From: Deltaproteobacteria bacterium
GTDB taxonomy: Bacteria; Desulfobacterota; Desulfarculia; Adiutricales; Adiutricaceae
Length of the DNA: 11,447 nucleotides
Direction: 5' to 3'
NCBI GenBank assembly: GCA_031267005.1
Contig: JAIRZX010000598.1
Span: forward strand, 1-11,447
The notes beneath the pieces were generated by a model, which worked only from the letters and a program-made list of their open reading frames with translations, was not told the origin of the DNA and did not search any database. This document shows, one piece after another, positions 1 through 6,995 of this stretch (within the stretch, counting starts at the first letter, position 1; every line of letters starts with the position of its first letter). The translations under genes were made by a program, and so were the position numbers.

Positions 1-54
1 TTCCGCCAGCCCCCAAACCCGCCCCGCCGCCAGGCGCGGCCCCCGTCCGGCAAC

Positions 55-3000
55 ATGAACCTTTTGATCGTCGAGTCCCGAGGCAAGATTAAAAAGCTCC
101 TTTCGTTCCTGCCGGACGGCTGGCAGGTGACCGCGAGCCTTGGGCACGTGCGCGATCTTCCCGTGAAAGCCGTGGGCGTGGGCCCCCCGGACTTCAAGCC
201 CTGCTACGTTAACACCGAACGGGGCGAGCAGATCATAAGGGAGCTCTCCGGGCGCGTCAGGGCCGCCTCCGATGTCTTCCTCGCCACTGACCCGGACCGG
301 GAGGGCGAGGCCATCGCCTGGCACCTCGCGCAGACCCTGAGGCTCACGGACCCCAAGAGGGTCACTTACACCGAGATAACGGAAAAGGCCGTAAGGAAGG
401 CGCTGGAGGCCCCCCGGCCCATCGACATGAACCTCGTCCGCGCCCAGGAAGGCAGGAGGGTCCTGGACCGCCTCTACGGCTACGGGGTCTCCCCGGCAGT
501 CTCGGAGGCCTCGGGCCAGAAGCTCTCGGCGGGCAGGGTGCAGTCCCCGGCCCTGAGGCTCGTGGTGGACCGCGAGCGCCAGATCCGGGCCTTCTCCTCC
601 GTCCAGCACTTCGCGGTGGACTTATATTTCAACGGTGCCAAGGGGGCCCCCGGCTCCTGGAAGGCAGTCCTGAACGCCAAGCCCCTGCTTCTCCCGGGCG
701 AGGATCTCTTCCGGGACCGCGGCGCGGCCGAGGCCCTCGCTGCCGTTAAGGAGCTTACGGTCCGCTCCTACGCCCAGAGCGAGACCCGCCAGGCGCCGCC
801 GCCGCCCTTCATAACCTCCACCCTGCAGCAGGCGGCCTTCAACGCATTGAAGCTCGATCCGGAGGCCGCCATGGCCGCGGCCCAGAAGCTCTACGAGGGC
901 GGCCACATAACTTACATGAGGACCGACAGCCCGGCCCTGTCCGAGGAGGCCGTATCCGACATCCGGAGGCTCGCCGCGAACAAGGGCTGGCCGCTCCCGG
1001 ACAAGCCCAGGGCCTTCAAGGGCCGGGAGGGGGCCCAGGAGGCCCACGAGGCCATACGCCCCGTTCACGCCGCCGTGGAGGACGCGGGCGAGTCCGACGA
1101 CGAGCGCGCCCTCTACCGCCTCATCCGCGTGAGGGCCGTGGCCTCCCAGCTGGCCGACGCCAACTATTCGTCCGTACGGGCTGTCCTGGAGGCGGCCGCG
1201 ACCCTTCCCCCCCGGCAGGTCCCGCCCCCCCCGCGCGCCAAGGGCAACCCCCCCGGCGGCGGGCTCCTGGCCGTCCTCGCGGGCGGCGACGGTCGGGGGA
1301 AAACCGGCCTTTCCGCCGAAGCCGCCCCGCCCCCCGGACCCGGCTCCCCGGAAGCTCAGTCAAACTCCGCCGGCGGGCCGCCCGCCGCCCTTCCCGCCGG
1401 CTCCGGCGCCCCGCCCGGAGGCGCCGCGGCACCCCCCTCTGGGCCCCGCGGGGTCACGGCGGTCTTCGAGGCCAGGGGCAGAAGGCTCATAGCGCCCGGC
1501 TGGAAGACGCTGACCCCGAGGGACCAGGCCCAGGACGAGAAGGAGGATCCCGAGCTTGACAACCCCGTTCCCGCCCTGGAGGAGGGAGCCAGGATCTCCC
1601 CGGACCGGGGCGAGGTGAGGACGAGGCGCACCCAGGCCCCTCCCCGCTACACCCAGGCCGCGCTCATCCGGGAACTGGAGCGCCGGGGCATCGGCAGGCC
1701 CTCCACCTACGCCTCCATCATGGGCAACATATCCGCGCGGGGATACGTCCAGGAGAACAAGAAGAGGCAGCTGGAGGCGACCTTGACCGGCGAGGAGCTG
1801 GTGGGGCTGATGGAGGGGGCCTTCGGCTTCCTGGAGTACGGTTTCACGAGGGGGCTGGAAGAGCGGCTGGACTGCATCGCGGAGGGCCGGGCCGAGTACC
1901 TGCCCGTCGTCAAGGACGCCTACGCCGCCCTCCAGGACGAGCTGAGGGGTTTCAGGAGGCAGCTTTGCGAAAACGGGGCCGCCGCCTGCCCGGCCTGCGG
2001 GGAGCCCCTGGCTCGCATGTTGAGGGAACCCGGCCCGGGCGGGCGGGGCTGGAACTACTGGAAGTGCCGGAACCCGGCATGCTCCTCATCCTACGACGAC
2101 CGCGGCGGGGCCCCCGACCCCGCGACGCGCCGGACGTCGTTTTTAACGGATTTCACCTGCCCCGACTGCGGGAGCCCCATGCGCCACCTGGCGCGCGAAG
2201 GGGGCCGCGAAGCCGGGGGCTACAACTTCTGGAGATGCTCCAAGGACGACTGCATGACCACAATAGACGACAGGGACGGAAAGCCGGACTACCCTGGCCC
2301 GACCGAGGCCGGCAGGGACGAACTCAGCTGCCCCGAGTGCGGGAACCCCCTGAGGCGGTGCGCGAGGCCCGGGGCCGCGGGCCCAAGGGCCTTCTACTGG
2401 AGGTGCTCCTCCGACTCCTGCGGCTCGCTCTGGAACGACAAGGACGGCGCGCCCGAATGGCAGTCCAGGCGGATCAGCGCCGCGACGGACGTTAAGTGCC
2501 CGGTCTGCGACTCAAAGCTCCGCCGCTACAAGAAGGGCCCCTACCCGGGCTCCCCCTCGAGCTACGACTACTGGGCGTGCCAGGACCGCGCCTGCAAGAG
2601 CTACTTCCCCGAACGGGACGGCGGTCCTGACCTGGAGACCCGCTTCCGCTCCGCCCCCACCTCCGGGCAGTTCTGCAACTGCTGCGGGGAGCCCTTGAAG
2701 CACGTCGCCCGGAAGGCCGAGAACGGCAGGAAGGCCGTCAACTACTGGCAGTGCCTGGACCAGGACTGCGGGGCCGGCTTCGCGGACCGGGGCGGTAAGC
2801 CCGACCCGGACTCCATGTGGGTGACGCGCAGGACCGCCCGGGAGTGCCCCCTGTGCGGGAGCCCCCTGGAGAACACCGTCCGGGAATCCGGAGCCGACGG
2901 GACAGGCGGCTCCAATACCTGGTCCTGCACCGGGGCGTCCTGCACCGGCCAATGGCCCGATCTGGCCGGAACCCCTGACTTCGAAAGCCCCCGGGACGCC

Positions 3001-6000
3001 GGCGCGGACGGGGCCCCCGTGGAGCCCGGCACCGGCGGCGGGGCCCGGGAGGCCGCTGCCCCAGGCCCGGCCGCCCAGGGCGAGGGCGGCGGCGACGACT
3101 CCTCATGGCTCCAGGACTCCCCCGAGGAATTCGCGGCCCAGGAGCCCGCCCGCAAATGCCCCTCCTGCGGCGAGGACCTGCGCCACGTGGTCAGGGCCGG
3201 ACCGGACGGCGCGCCCCAGAACTTCTGGAGGTGCCTTAACACCGTCGACTGCGGCTCCTCGTTCGACGACCGCAACGGGTCCCCCGACCCCTCGACCCGG
3301 CGGGTGTCCATCCTGACCGCCCGCTCCTGCCCGGCGTGCGGCGGCGCCCTCCGCCACAACATGAAGGAAGACGTCCAGGACGGGAAGCCGGGTTGGAACT
3401 ACTGGTCCTGCACGGCCCAGAGCTGCTTCAAACGCTACAACGACTCCGGAGGCGAGCCGGACTTCGAGTCCCCCTTCCTGGGCGTCCCCGACACGGCCCA
3501 CGTCTGCCCCCGCTGCAAAGGCGGAATCCGCCACCTCCGCCGGGACGCCGGGACCGACAGTTCCTACAACTACTGGAAATGCCTGGACAAGTCCTGCGGC
3601 GCCTCCTTCGAAGACCGGGACGGGGCGCCGGACCCGGCCACCATGAGGCGCAACATAGAGAGCGCCGAACATTTCTGCACCCAGTGCGGGAAGGCGCTCA
3701 GGCATTCTTTCAAGGAGCCAGGGGCCGACGGCTCCGGGGGCTGGAACTTCTGGGCTTGCCCCGACCGCGCCTGCGGGTCCCGCTACAACGACCTCGGCGG
3801 GGCCCCGGATCTGCAGGGAAGCTACACGGGCGGGGGAAGCGCGGACCCGGACCACCTCTGCCCCAGTTGCGGCGGGAAAATCAGGCACCTGGTGAGGATC
3901 GGCGCGGACGCCGACAGCTCCTGGAACTACTGGCGCTGCGCCGACCCCGCCTGCGGGTCCTCCTTCGACGACCTGGACGGGGCCCCCGACCCCGCCACCA
4001 GGAGGGTGACGCTGGAAACGCTCGAGGTCTGCCCAAAGTGCGGCGAGCACCTCAAGCGCCACGTGCGCCAGCCAGGCCCCGACGGGTCCGGCGGCTACGA
4101 CTTCTGGGCCTGCCCGAACCGGAGCTGCCGCGCCCGCTTCGACGACGCCAACGGCGCGCCCGATGTCGACGGCAGGGGATCGGGCAGGGATCTCACCGAC
4201 GTGCCCTGCCCTGCCTGCTCCAGCATGCTGAAGCACCTGGTGCGCAACGGGCCCGACGCCCAAAGCTCATGGAACTACTGGAGGTGCTCCGATCCCCAGT
4301 GCGGTTCCAACTACGACGATTTGGACGGGCGGCCCGACCCGGCCTCCAGGAGGATCACGCTGGACTCCGAGTTCGAGTGCGGCGTCTGCGGGGCGAAGCT
4401 AAGGCACCACTTGAAGGATCCGGGACCGGACGGGACCGGCGGGTGGAACTTTTGGGCCTGCACCGACAGGTCCTGCCGGACGCGGTGGAACGACAACGAA
4501 GGCTCGCCGGACCAGGACTCCGGGCCGCTGCCGAACCAGTCCGGCCAGACCGACGTGCCCTGCCCAGCCTGCTCCAGCTTGCTGAGGCACCTCGTTAAGA
4601 AAGGCTCCGGGCCCGGGGACTCCTGGAACTACTGGAAGTGCCCCGACGCGAACTGCGGCTCCTCCTACGACGATCTTGACGGCGCCCCGGACCCCGCATC
4701 CAGGAGGGTGTCCGTCCTCGACCTCGAGCACACCTGCCCGAAATGCGGCAGGCAGATCCGCCACAACACGAAGCCCCCAGGCCCGGACGGCGGCGGCGGG
4801 TGGAACTTCTGGGCCTGCTCCGACCGCGCCTGCAACAGCCGCTGGAACGACTTGGACGGCGCGCCGGACTTCGAGGGCGGCGCGCTGGCCGCGAGGGATC
4901 TGACCGACGTCCCCTGCCCCGTCTGCATGACGAAGCTGAGGCACCTGGTGAGCGACGGGAGCGGCGGCCGGGACAAATGGAACTACTGGAAGTGCCCGAA
5001 CAAGGAGTGCGGCTCGTCGTTCAACGATTCGGACGGCGCCCCCGACGCCGACTCGCGCCGCATCACCCTCGAAAGCGAGCACCCCTGCCCGTCCTGCGGC
5101 GCGCCCATAAACCGCCACATAAAGCTCGCCGATCTCGAGGGCAACGGCGGGTGGGACTTCTGGTCCTGCTCCAACCGGGACTGCCGGAAGCGCTTCCCCG
5201 ACAAAGGCGGGGCCCCGGACCTGGACAGCCCCGAGGGCGGGCTGACCGACGTCCCCTGCCCCAACTGCTCGGCCCCCTTAAGGCACATGCTCCGTTCGGG
5301 GTCCCCCTCCGAAAGCTACAACTACTGGAAATGCACGGCCGACGGCTGCGGCTCCTCCTACGAGGACAAGGGCGGGGCGCCTGATCCCGAAAGCCGCAAG
5401 GTCTCGGTTGTCACCGACAAGCTCTGCCCCACCTGCGGCTCGAACCTGCGCCACGTCACCCGCCAGGAGTCTTCCGCCCACAGGGGCTACGACTTCTGGT
5501 CCTGCACCCGCCGCGACTGCCGGACTTTCTTAAACGACAAGGGCGGCGAGCCGGACTTCGACAGCGCCAGGACCCCCTCCGCCCCTTCGGGCGTGGGCTG
5601 CCCGGAGTGCGGCAAGGACCTCGTCCACATGCAACGGGACGCCGCCCCGGGCCGCGAGGGCTACAACTACTGGAAGTGCCCGGACGACGCCTGCGGGTCC
5701 TTCTTCGACGACGGGGGGGGGCTCCCCGACCCGTCCTCCCTGAGAAAGACCGTCAAGACCTCCCGCAAGTGCCCCAAGTGCGGCGACCAGATCCTCCACA
5801 AGATAAAGCCCAACGGGCCCACCGGCCGGGGCTGGAACTACTGGGCCTGCGCCAACCGCGACTGCAAGGCCGCCTGGGACGATAATAACGGGGCGCCGGG
5901 CCCGGAGCGCGCGAAGTCCACCGCCACCATCTCCGACCACCTCTGCGCCGACTGCGGGAAGCCCTTGCGCCACATGGTCAAGGAGGGCGAGGGCGGCTAC

Positions 6001-6306
6001 AACTTCTGGGGGTGCTCCGGGTTCCCCGCCTGCCGGTCCACCTACCAGGACGTCAACGGCAAGCCCGGCGGGAAGACGTCCAGGAGCGATCCCAGCGGCT
6101 TCAAGTGCGTCCGCTGCGGCTCGGACCTTTACCGCCGCAAGGGCACCAGCCGCCGCACCGGGGTGGACTACGACTTCTTCTCCTGCGCCAACCAGAAGTG
6201 CGGGTCCATATACGACGTCCGGGACGGCCAGCCGGACGTGCCCGAGGCGGTCTTGAAGCGCCTGGCCGCCGCCCTCAAGCCGGAGCCGGGGAAACCGGCG
6301 AGCTAG
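55..6306 (+). CDS. topA: DNA topoisomerase I (type IA) with a 24-zinc-ribbon C-terminal array
   Basis: Type IA topoisomerases relax negative supercoils by cutting one DNA strand through a 5'-phosphotyrosine and passing the other strand through. Seen here: an N-terminal TOPRIM domain (about 1-115) with E7 in IVES and the acidic motif D79-P-D-R-E-G-E85; SAGRVQ at 158-163; the active site ITYMRTDS with catalytic Tyr287; and GIGRPSTY at 545-552. The start of the protein resembles topoisomerases often found on plasmids and integrative elements (from memory). After residue 644 come 24 four-Cys ribbons to the C-terminus. At 2083 residues it is more than twice the length of E. coli TopA (865). An insertion of about 84 residues lies near 383-466. 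M55 is chosen because MNLLIVES is the normal family N-terminus. There is no clear Shine-Dalgarno before it, and the frame stays open back to base 1. A terminator follows at 6407. The family call is secure; the role of the array is inferred. Confidence 0.97.
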   Translation: MNLLIVESRGKIKKLLSFLPDGWQVTASLGHVRDLPVKAVGVGPPDFKPCYVNTERGEQIIRELSGRVRAASDVFLATDPDREGEAIAWHLAQTLRLTDPKRVTYTEITEKAVRKALEAPRPIDMNLVRAQEGRRVLDRLYGYGVSPAVSEASGQKLSAGRVQSPALRLVVDRERQIRAFSSVQHFAVDLYFNGAKGAPGSWKAVLNAKPLLLPGEDLFRDRGAAEALAAVKELTVRSYAQSETRQAPPPPFITSTLQQAAFNALKLDPEAAMAAAQKLYEGGHITYMRTDSPALSEEAVSDIRRLAANKGWPLPDKPRAFKGREGAQEAHEAIRPVHAAVEDAGESDDERALYRLIRVRAVASQLADANYSSVRAVLEAAATLPPRQVPPPPRAKGNPPGGGLLAVLAGGDGRGKTGLSAEAAPPPGPGSPEAQSNSAGGPPAALPAGSGAPPGGAAAPPSGPRGVTAVFEARGRRLIAPGWKTLTPRDQAQDEKEDPELDNPVPALEEGARISPDRGEVRTRRTQAPPRYTQAALIRELERRGIGRPSTYASIMGNISARGYVQENKKRQLEATLTGEELVGLMEGAFGFLEYGFTRGLEERLDCIAEGRAEYLPVVKDAYAALQDELRGFRRQLCENGAAACPACGEPLARMLREPGPGGRGWNYWKCRNPACSSSYDDRGGAPDPATRRTSFLTDFTCPDCGSPMRHLAREGGREAGGYNFWRCSKDDCMTTIDDRDGKPDYPGPTEAGRDELSCPECGNPLRRCARPGAAGPRAFYWRCSSDSCGSLWNDKDGAPEWQSRRISAATDVKCPVCDSKLRRYKKGPYPGSPSSYDYWACQDRACKSYFPERDGGPDLETRFRSAPTSGQFCNCCGEPLKHVARKAENGRKAVNYWQCLDQDCGAGFADRGGKPDPDSMWVTRRTARECPLCGSPLENTVRESGADGTGGSNTWSCTGASCTGQWPDLAGTPDFESPRDAGADGAPVEPGTGGGAREAAAPGPAAQGEGGGDDSSWLQDSPEEFAAQEPARKCPSCGEDLRHVVRAGPDGAPQNFWRCLNTVDCGSSFDDRNGSPDPSTRRVSILTARSCPACGGALRHNMKEDVQDGKPGWNYWSCTAQSCFKRYNDSGGEPDFESPFLGVPDTAHVCPRCKGGIRHLRRDAGTDSSYNYWKCLDKSCGASFEDRDGAPDPATMRRNIESAEHFCTQCGKALRHSFKEPGADGSGGWNFWACPDRACGSRYNDLGGAPDLQGSYTGGGSADPDHLCPSCGGKIRHLVRIGADADSSWNYWRCADPACGSSFDDLDGAPDPATRRVTLETLEVCPKCGEHLKRHVRQPGPDGSGGYDFWACPNRSCRARFDDANGAPDVDGRGSGRDLTDVPCPACSSMLKHLVRNGPDAQSSWNYWRCSDPQCGSNYDDLDGRPDPASRRITLDSEFECGVCGAKLRHHLKDPGPDGTGGWNFWACTDRSCRTRWNDNEGSPDQDSGPLPNQSGQTDVPCPACSSLLRHLVKKGSGPGDSWNYWKCPDANCGSSYDDLDGAPDPASRRVSVLDLEHTCPKCGRQIRHNTKPPGPDGGGGWNFWACSDRACNSRWNDLDGAPDFEGGALAARDLTDVPCPVCMTKLRHLVSDGSGGRDKWNYWKCPNKECGSSFNDSDGAPDADSRRITLESEHPCPSCGAPINRHIKLADLEGNGGWDFWSCSNRDCRKRFPDKGGAPDLDSPEGGLTDVPCPNCSAPLRHMLRSGSPSESYNYWKCTADGCGSSYEDKGGAPDPESRKVSVVTDKLCPTCGSNLRHVTRQESSAHRGYDFWSCTRRDCRTFLNDKGGEPDFDSARTPSAPSGVGCPECGKDLVHMQRDAAPGREGYNYWKCPDDACGSFFDDGGGLPDPSSLRKTVKTSRKCPKCGDQILHKIKPNGPTGRGWNYWACANRDCKAAWDDNNGAPGPERAKSTATISDHLCADCGKPLRHMVKEGEGGYNFWGCSGFPACRSTYQDVNGKPGGKTSRSDPSGFKCVRCGSDLYRRKGTSRRTGVDYDFFSCANQKCGSIYDVRDGQPDVPEAVLKRLAAALKPEPGKPAS
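1201..1452 (+). other. Pro/Gly/Ala-rich low-complexity insertion in the topoisomerase core
   Basis: Residues about 383-466 interrupt the core between a strand ending near AVLEAA and the family-typical segment VFEARGRRLIAPGW. In ordinary TopA these two strands are joined by a short turn. The insertion is almost entirely Pro, Gly, Ala and Ser, with no predicted secondary structure or cysteines. Its DNA holds C-runs of 7, 8 and 7 bases (1207-1213, 1225-1232, 1248-1254). It is probably a disordered loop extruded from the gate domains. The boundaries are estimates made by eye. Confidence 0.75.
1987..6246 (+). repeat. Array of 24 tandem topoisomerase-type zinc ribbons (12 A/B pairs)
   Basis: First cysteines lie at residue 645 (ribbon 1), 702 (2), 759 (3), 815 (4), 1035 (7), 1964 (23) and 2018 (24). 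Each unit is about 54-61 residues: CPxCG, then LRH and basic residues, a Gly-rich loop, W-N-[YF]-W-x-C-x4-C, an aromatic residue, and an acidic tail close to DDxDGxPD. All 24 units keep all four cysteines (96 in total). Ribbons 7 and 23 have five residues between the last two Cys; the others have four. Odd ribbons tend to read CGSS[FY]DD...PDPxxRR. Even ribbons tend to read WNFWAC..R.C..RWND...PD[FLV]. A Cys-free linker of about 56 residues (979-1034) splits the array into 6 + 18. In the family such ribbons bind one Zn each and contact single-stranded DNA, partly by aromatic stacking. Their number here is far above the few usually seen. Confidence 0.93.
2989..3156 (+). other. Cys-free acidic/Gly-Ala linker inside the zinc-ribbon array
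   Basis: Residues about 979-1034 separate ribbon 6 from ribbon 7. The segment is rich in Gly, Ala, Pro, Asp and Glu, and ends with a short acidic stretch containing SSWLQDSPEEF before the next CPSC. It is almost exactly one repeat long but has no cysteine or WNYW motif. It is either a flexible hinge or the remains of a lost ribbon; I favour a hinge. Confidence 0.6.
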
Positions 6307-6406
6307 GGCCAGTTGCCGGACCGGCGCCCGCGCCTCCTTCAGGCCCCCCGCCAAGCCCCCCTGCCTCAAAACGGCCGTGCCCCCGCCGTCACGCCTAAAA
6401 CCTCAG

Positions 6407-6448
6407 CGCCTCCGGACCCCCCCTGGGGCTTCCGGAGGCGTTTATTTT
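6407..6448 (+). terminator. Rho-independent terminator after topA
   Basis: A perfect 10-bp stem, CGCCTCCGGA (6407-6416) with TCCGGAGGCG (6431-6440), encloses a 14-nt loop in which C and G runs could extend pairing. It is followed directly by TTTATTTT (6441-6448). It sits 100 nt after the topA stop codon and is the strongest terminator in the window. Confidence 0.88.
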
Positions 6449-6461
6449 CCCTCCAGCCGAG

Positions 6462-6522
6462 GGAGTCCCTTCGGCCTAAGCCCCGCGCGCCTGGCGCGGC
6501 AAAGGGGTTTTTCCGGGACTCC
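6462..6522 (+). terminator. Second, nested terminator-like hairpin
   Basis: An inner stem CCGCGC (6483-6488) pairs with GCGCGG (6494-6499). CCCC (6481-6484) could alternatively pair with GGGG (6504-6507), which is followed by TTTTT (6508-6512). The whole is enclosed by an 8-bp arm pair, GGAGTCCC (6462-6469) with GGGACTCC (6515-6522). It is probably a back-up terminator for topA read-through. The two folds compete, so the active form is uncertain. Confidence 0.55.
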
Positions 6523-6544
6523 GGGGCCGCCGCCCTGGAAAAAT

Positions 6545-6614
6545 GGCTCTTCCCGGAAAAGCTCCCGGCGCCCAGCAGGCCAGGCGCGAGCTTTTCCTGG
6601 AAGAGCCTAATTTT
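6545..6614. terminator. Large hairpin, likely bidirectional terminator
   Basis: Two 20-base arms (6545-6564 and 6588-6607) pair with a single mismatch, and an inner GCGCC/GGCGC pair extends the stem. On the + strand the right arm is followed by TAATTTT. On the - strand the other end is followed by ATTTTTCC. The hairpin can therefore stop transcripts from either side, which suits its place between the convergent topoisomerase and lipoprotein genes. Confidence 0.72.
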
Positions 6615-6751
6615 ACCCCGTCGCCTGAAACCCGCTGGGTTAAGCGCCAGGCGGCGTCGTATGCCGAACGTTCCGGATCGCCCGATGTAAATCCGCTGCG
6701 GCGCGAAGCCGAAGGAAAGATTCCGGATCTCCGGCATCCGTTTCCGCCGAG

Positions 6752-6880
6752 TTTAAAAAATGTCCGCAGGAAATTTCCGTTTTGAAAGAAACCGCACGCA
6801 GGTAATTTTCGCCTTCAAAGAACATTCGAAGGAAATTTGACTTTAAAAAAACTATTCTGAGGAAATTTTAAAATAGAAAA
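6752..6880. repeat. AT-rich island with four degenerate ~30-bp tandem repeats
   Basis: Four units share a T/A-rich start (TTTAAAAAA, TTTGAAAGAA, TTCAAAGAA, TTTAAAAAAA) and a core close to AGGAAATTT. The core's AGG begins at 6768, 6800, 6830 and 6860, a spacing of 32, 30 and 30 bp or about three helical turns. The second core reads AGGTAATTTT. Surrounding DNA is strongly GC-rich, so the island stands out. It lies downstream of both convergent genes, so it is not an obvious promoter. It could be a protein-binding array, a curved-DNA or nucleoid-protein site, or a simple decayed repeat. Function unknown. Confidence 0.6.
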
Positions 6881-6995
6881 AATTTTCCCGCCGCAAAGCT
6901 TAAAGGGTAATCGCGTGATTGGCAATCCCGTCAAGCTCAGGCGCTTCTTTATAAAACGCCTAAACCTTTCCGGAGCCTTTACGCCCCCCGGCCTG

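Noticed and set aside
3103..4263. Long open frame of 386 codons on the - strand inside topA (and several similar ones on both strands)
   Set aside because: It lies antisense to the zinc-ribbon array and its length and periodic composition simply mirror the GC-rich repeats. No ribosome binding site or recognisable domain.
3336..4598. 420-codon + strand frame overlapping topA
   Set aside because: Shadow frame of the repeats: Arg/Leu/Pro-rich with repeating patterns that follow the ribbon period.
6752..6880. CRISPR array
   Set aside because: The ~30-bp units are degenerate and contiguous, with no identical repeats separated by unique spacers and no cas genes.
6939..6961. AGGCG/CGCCT hairpin just downstream of the lipoprotein stop
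   Set aside because: Only a 5-bp stem with a 13-nt loop and no T-run after it on the - strand. The hairpin at 6545-6614 is a better terminator.
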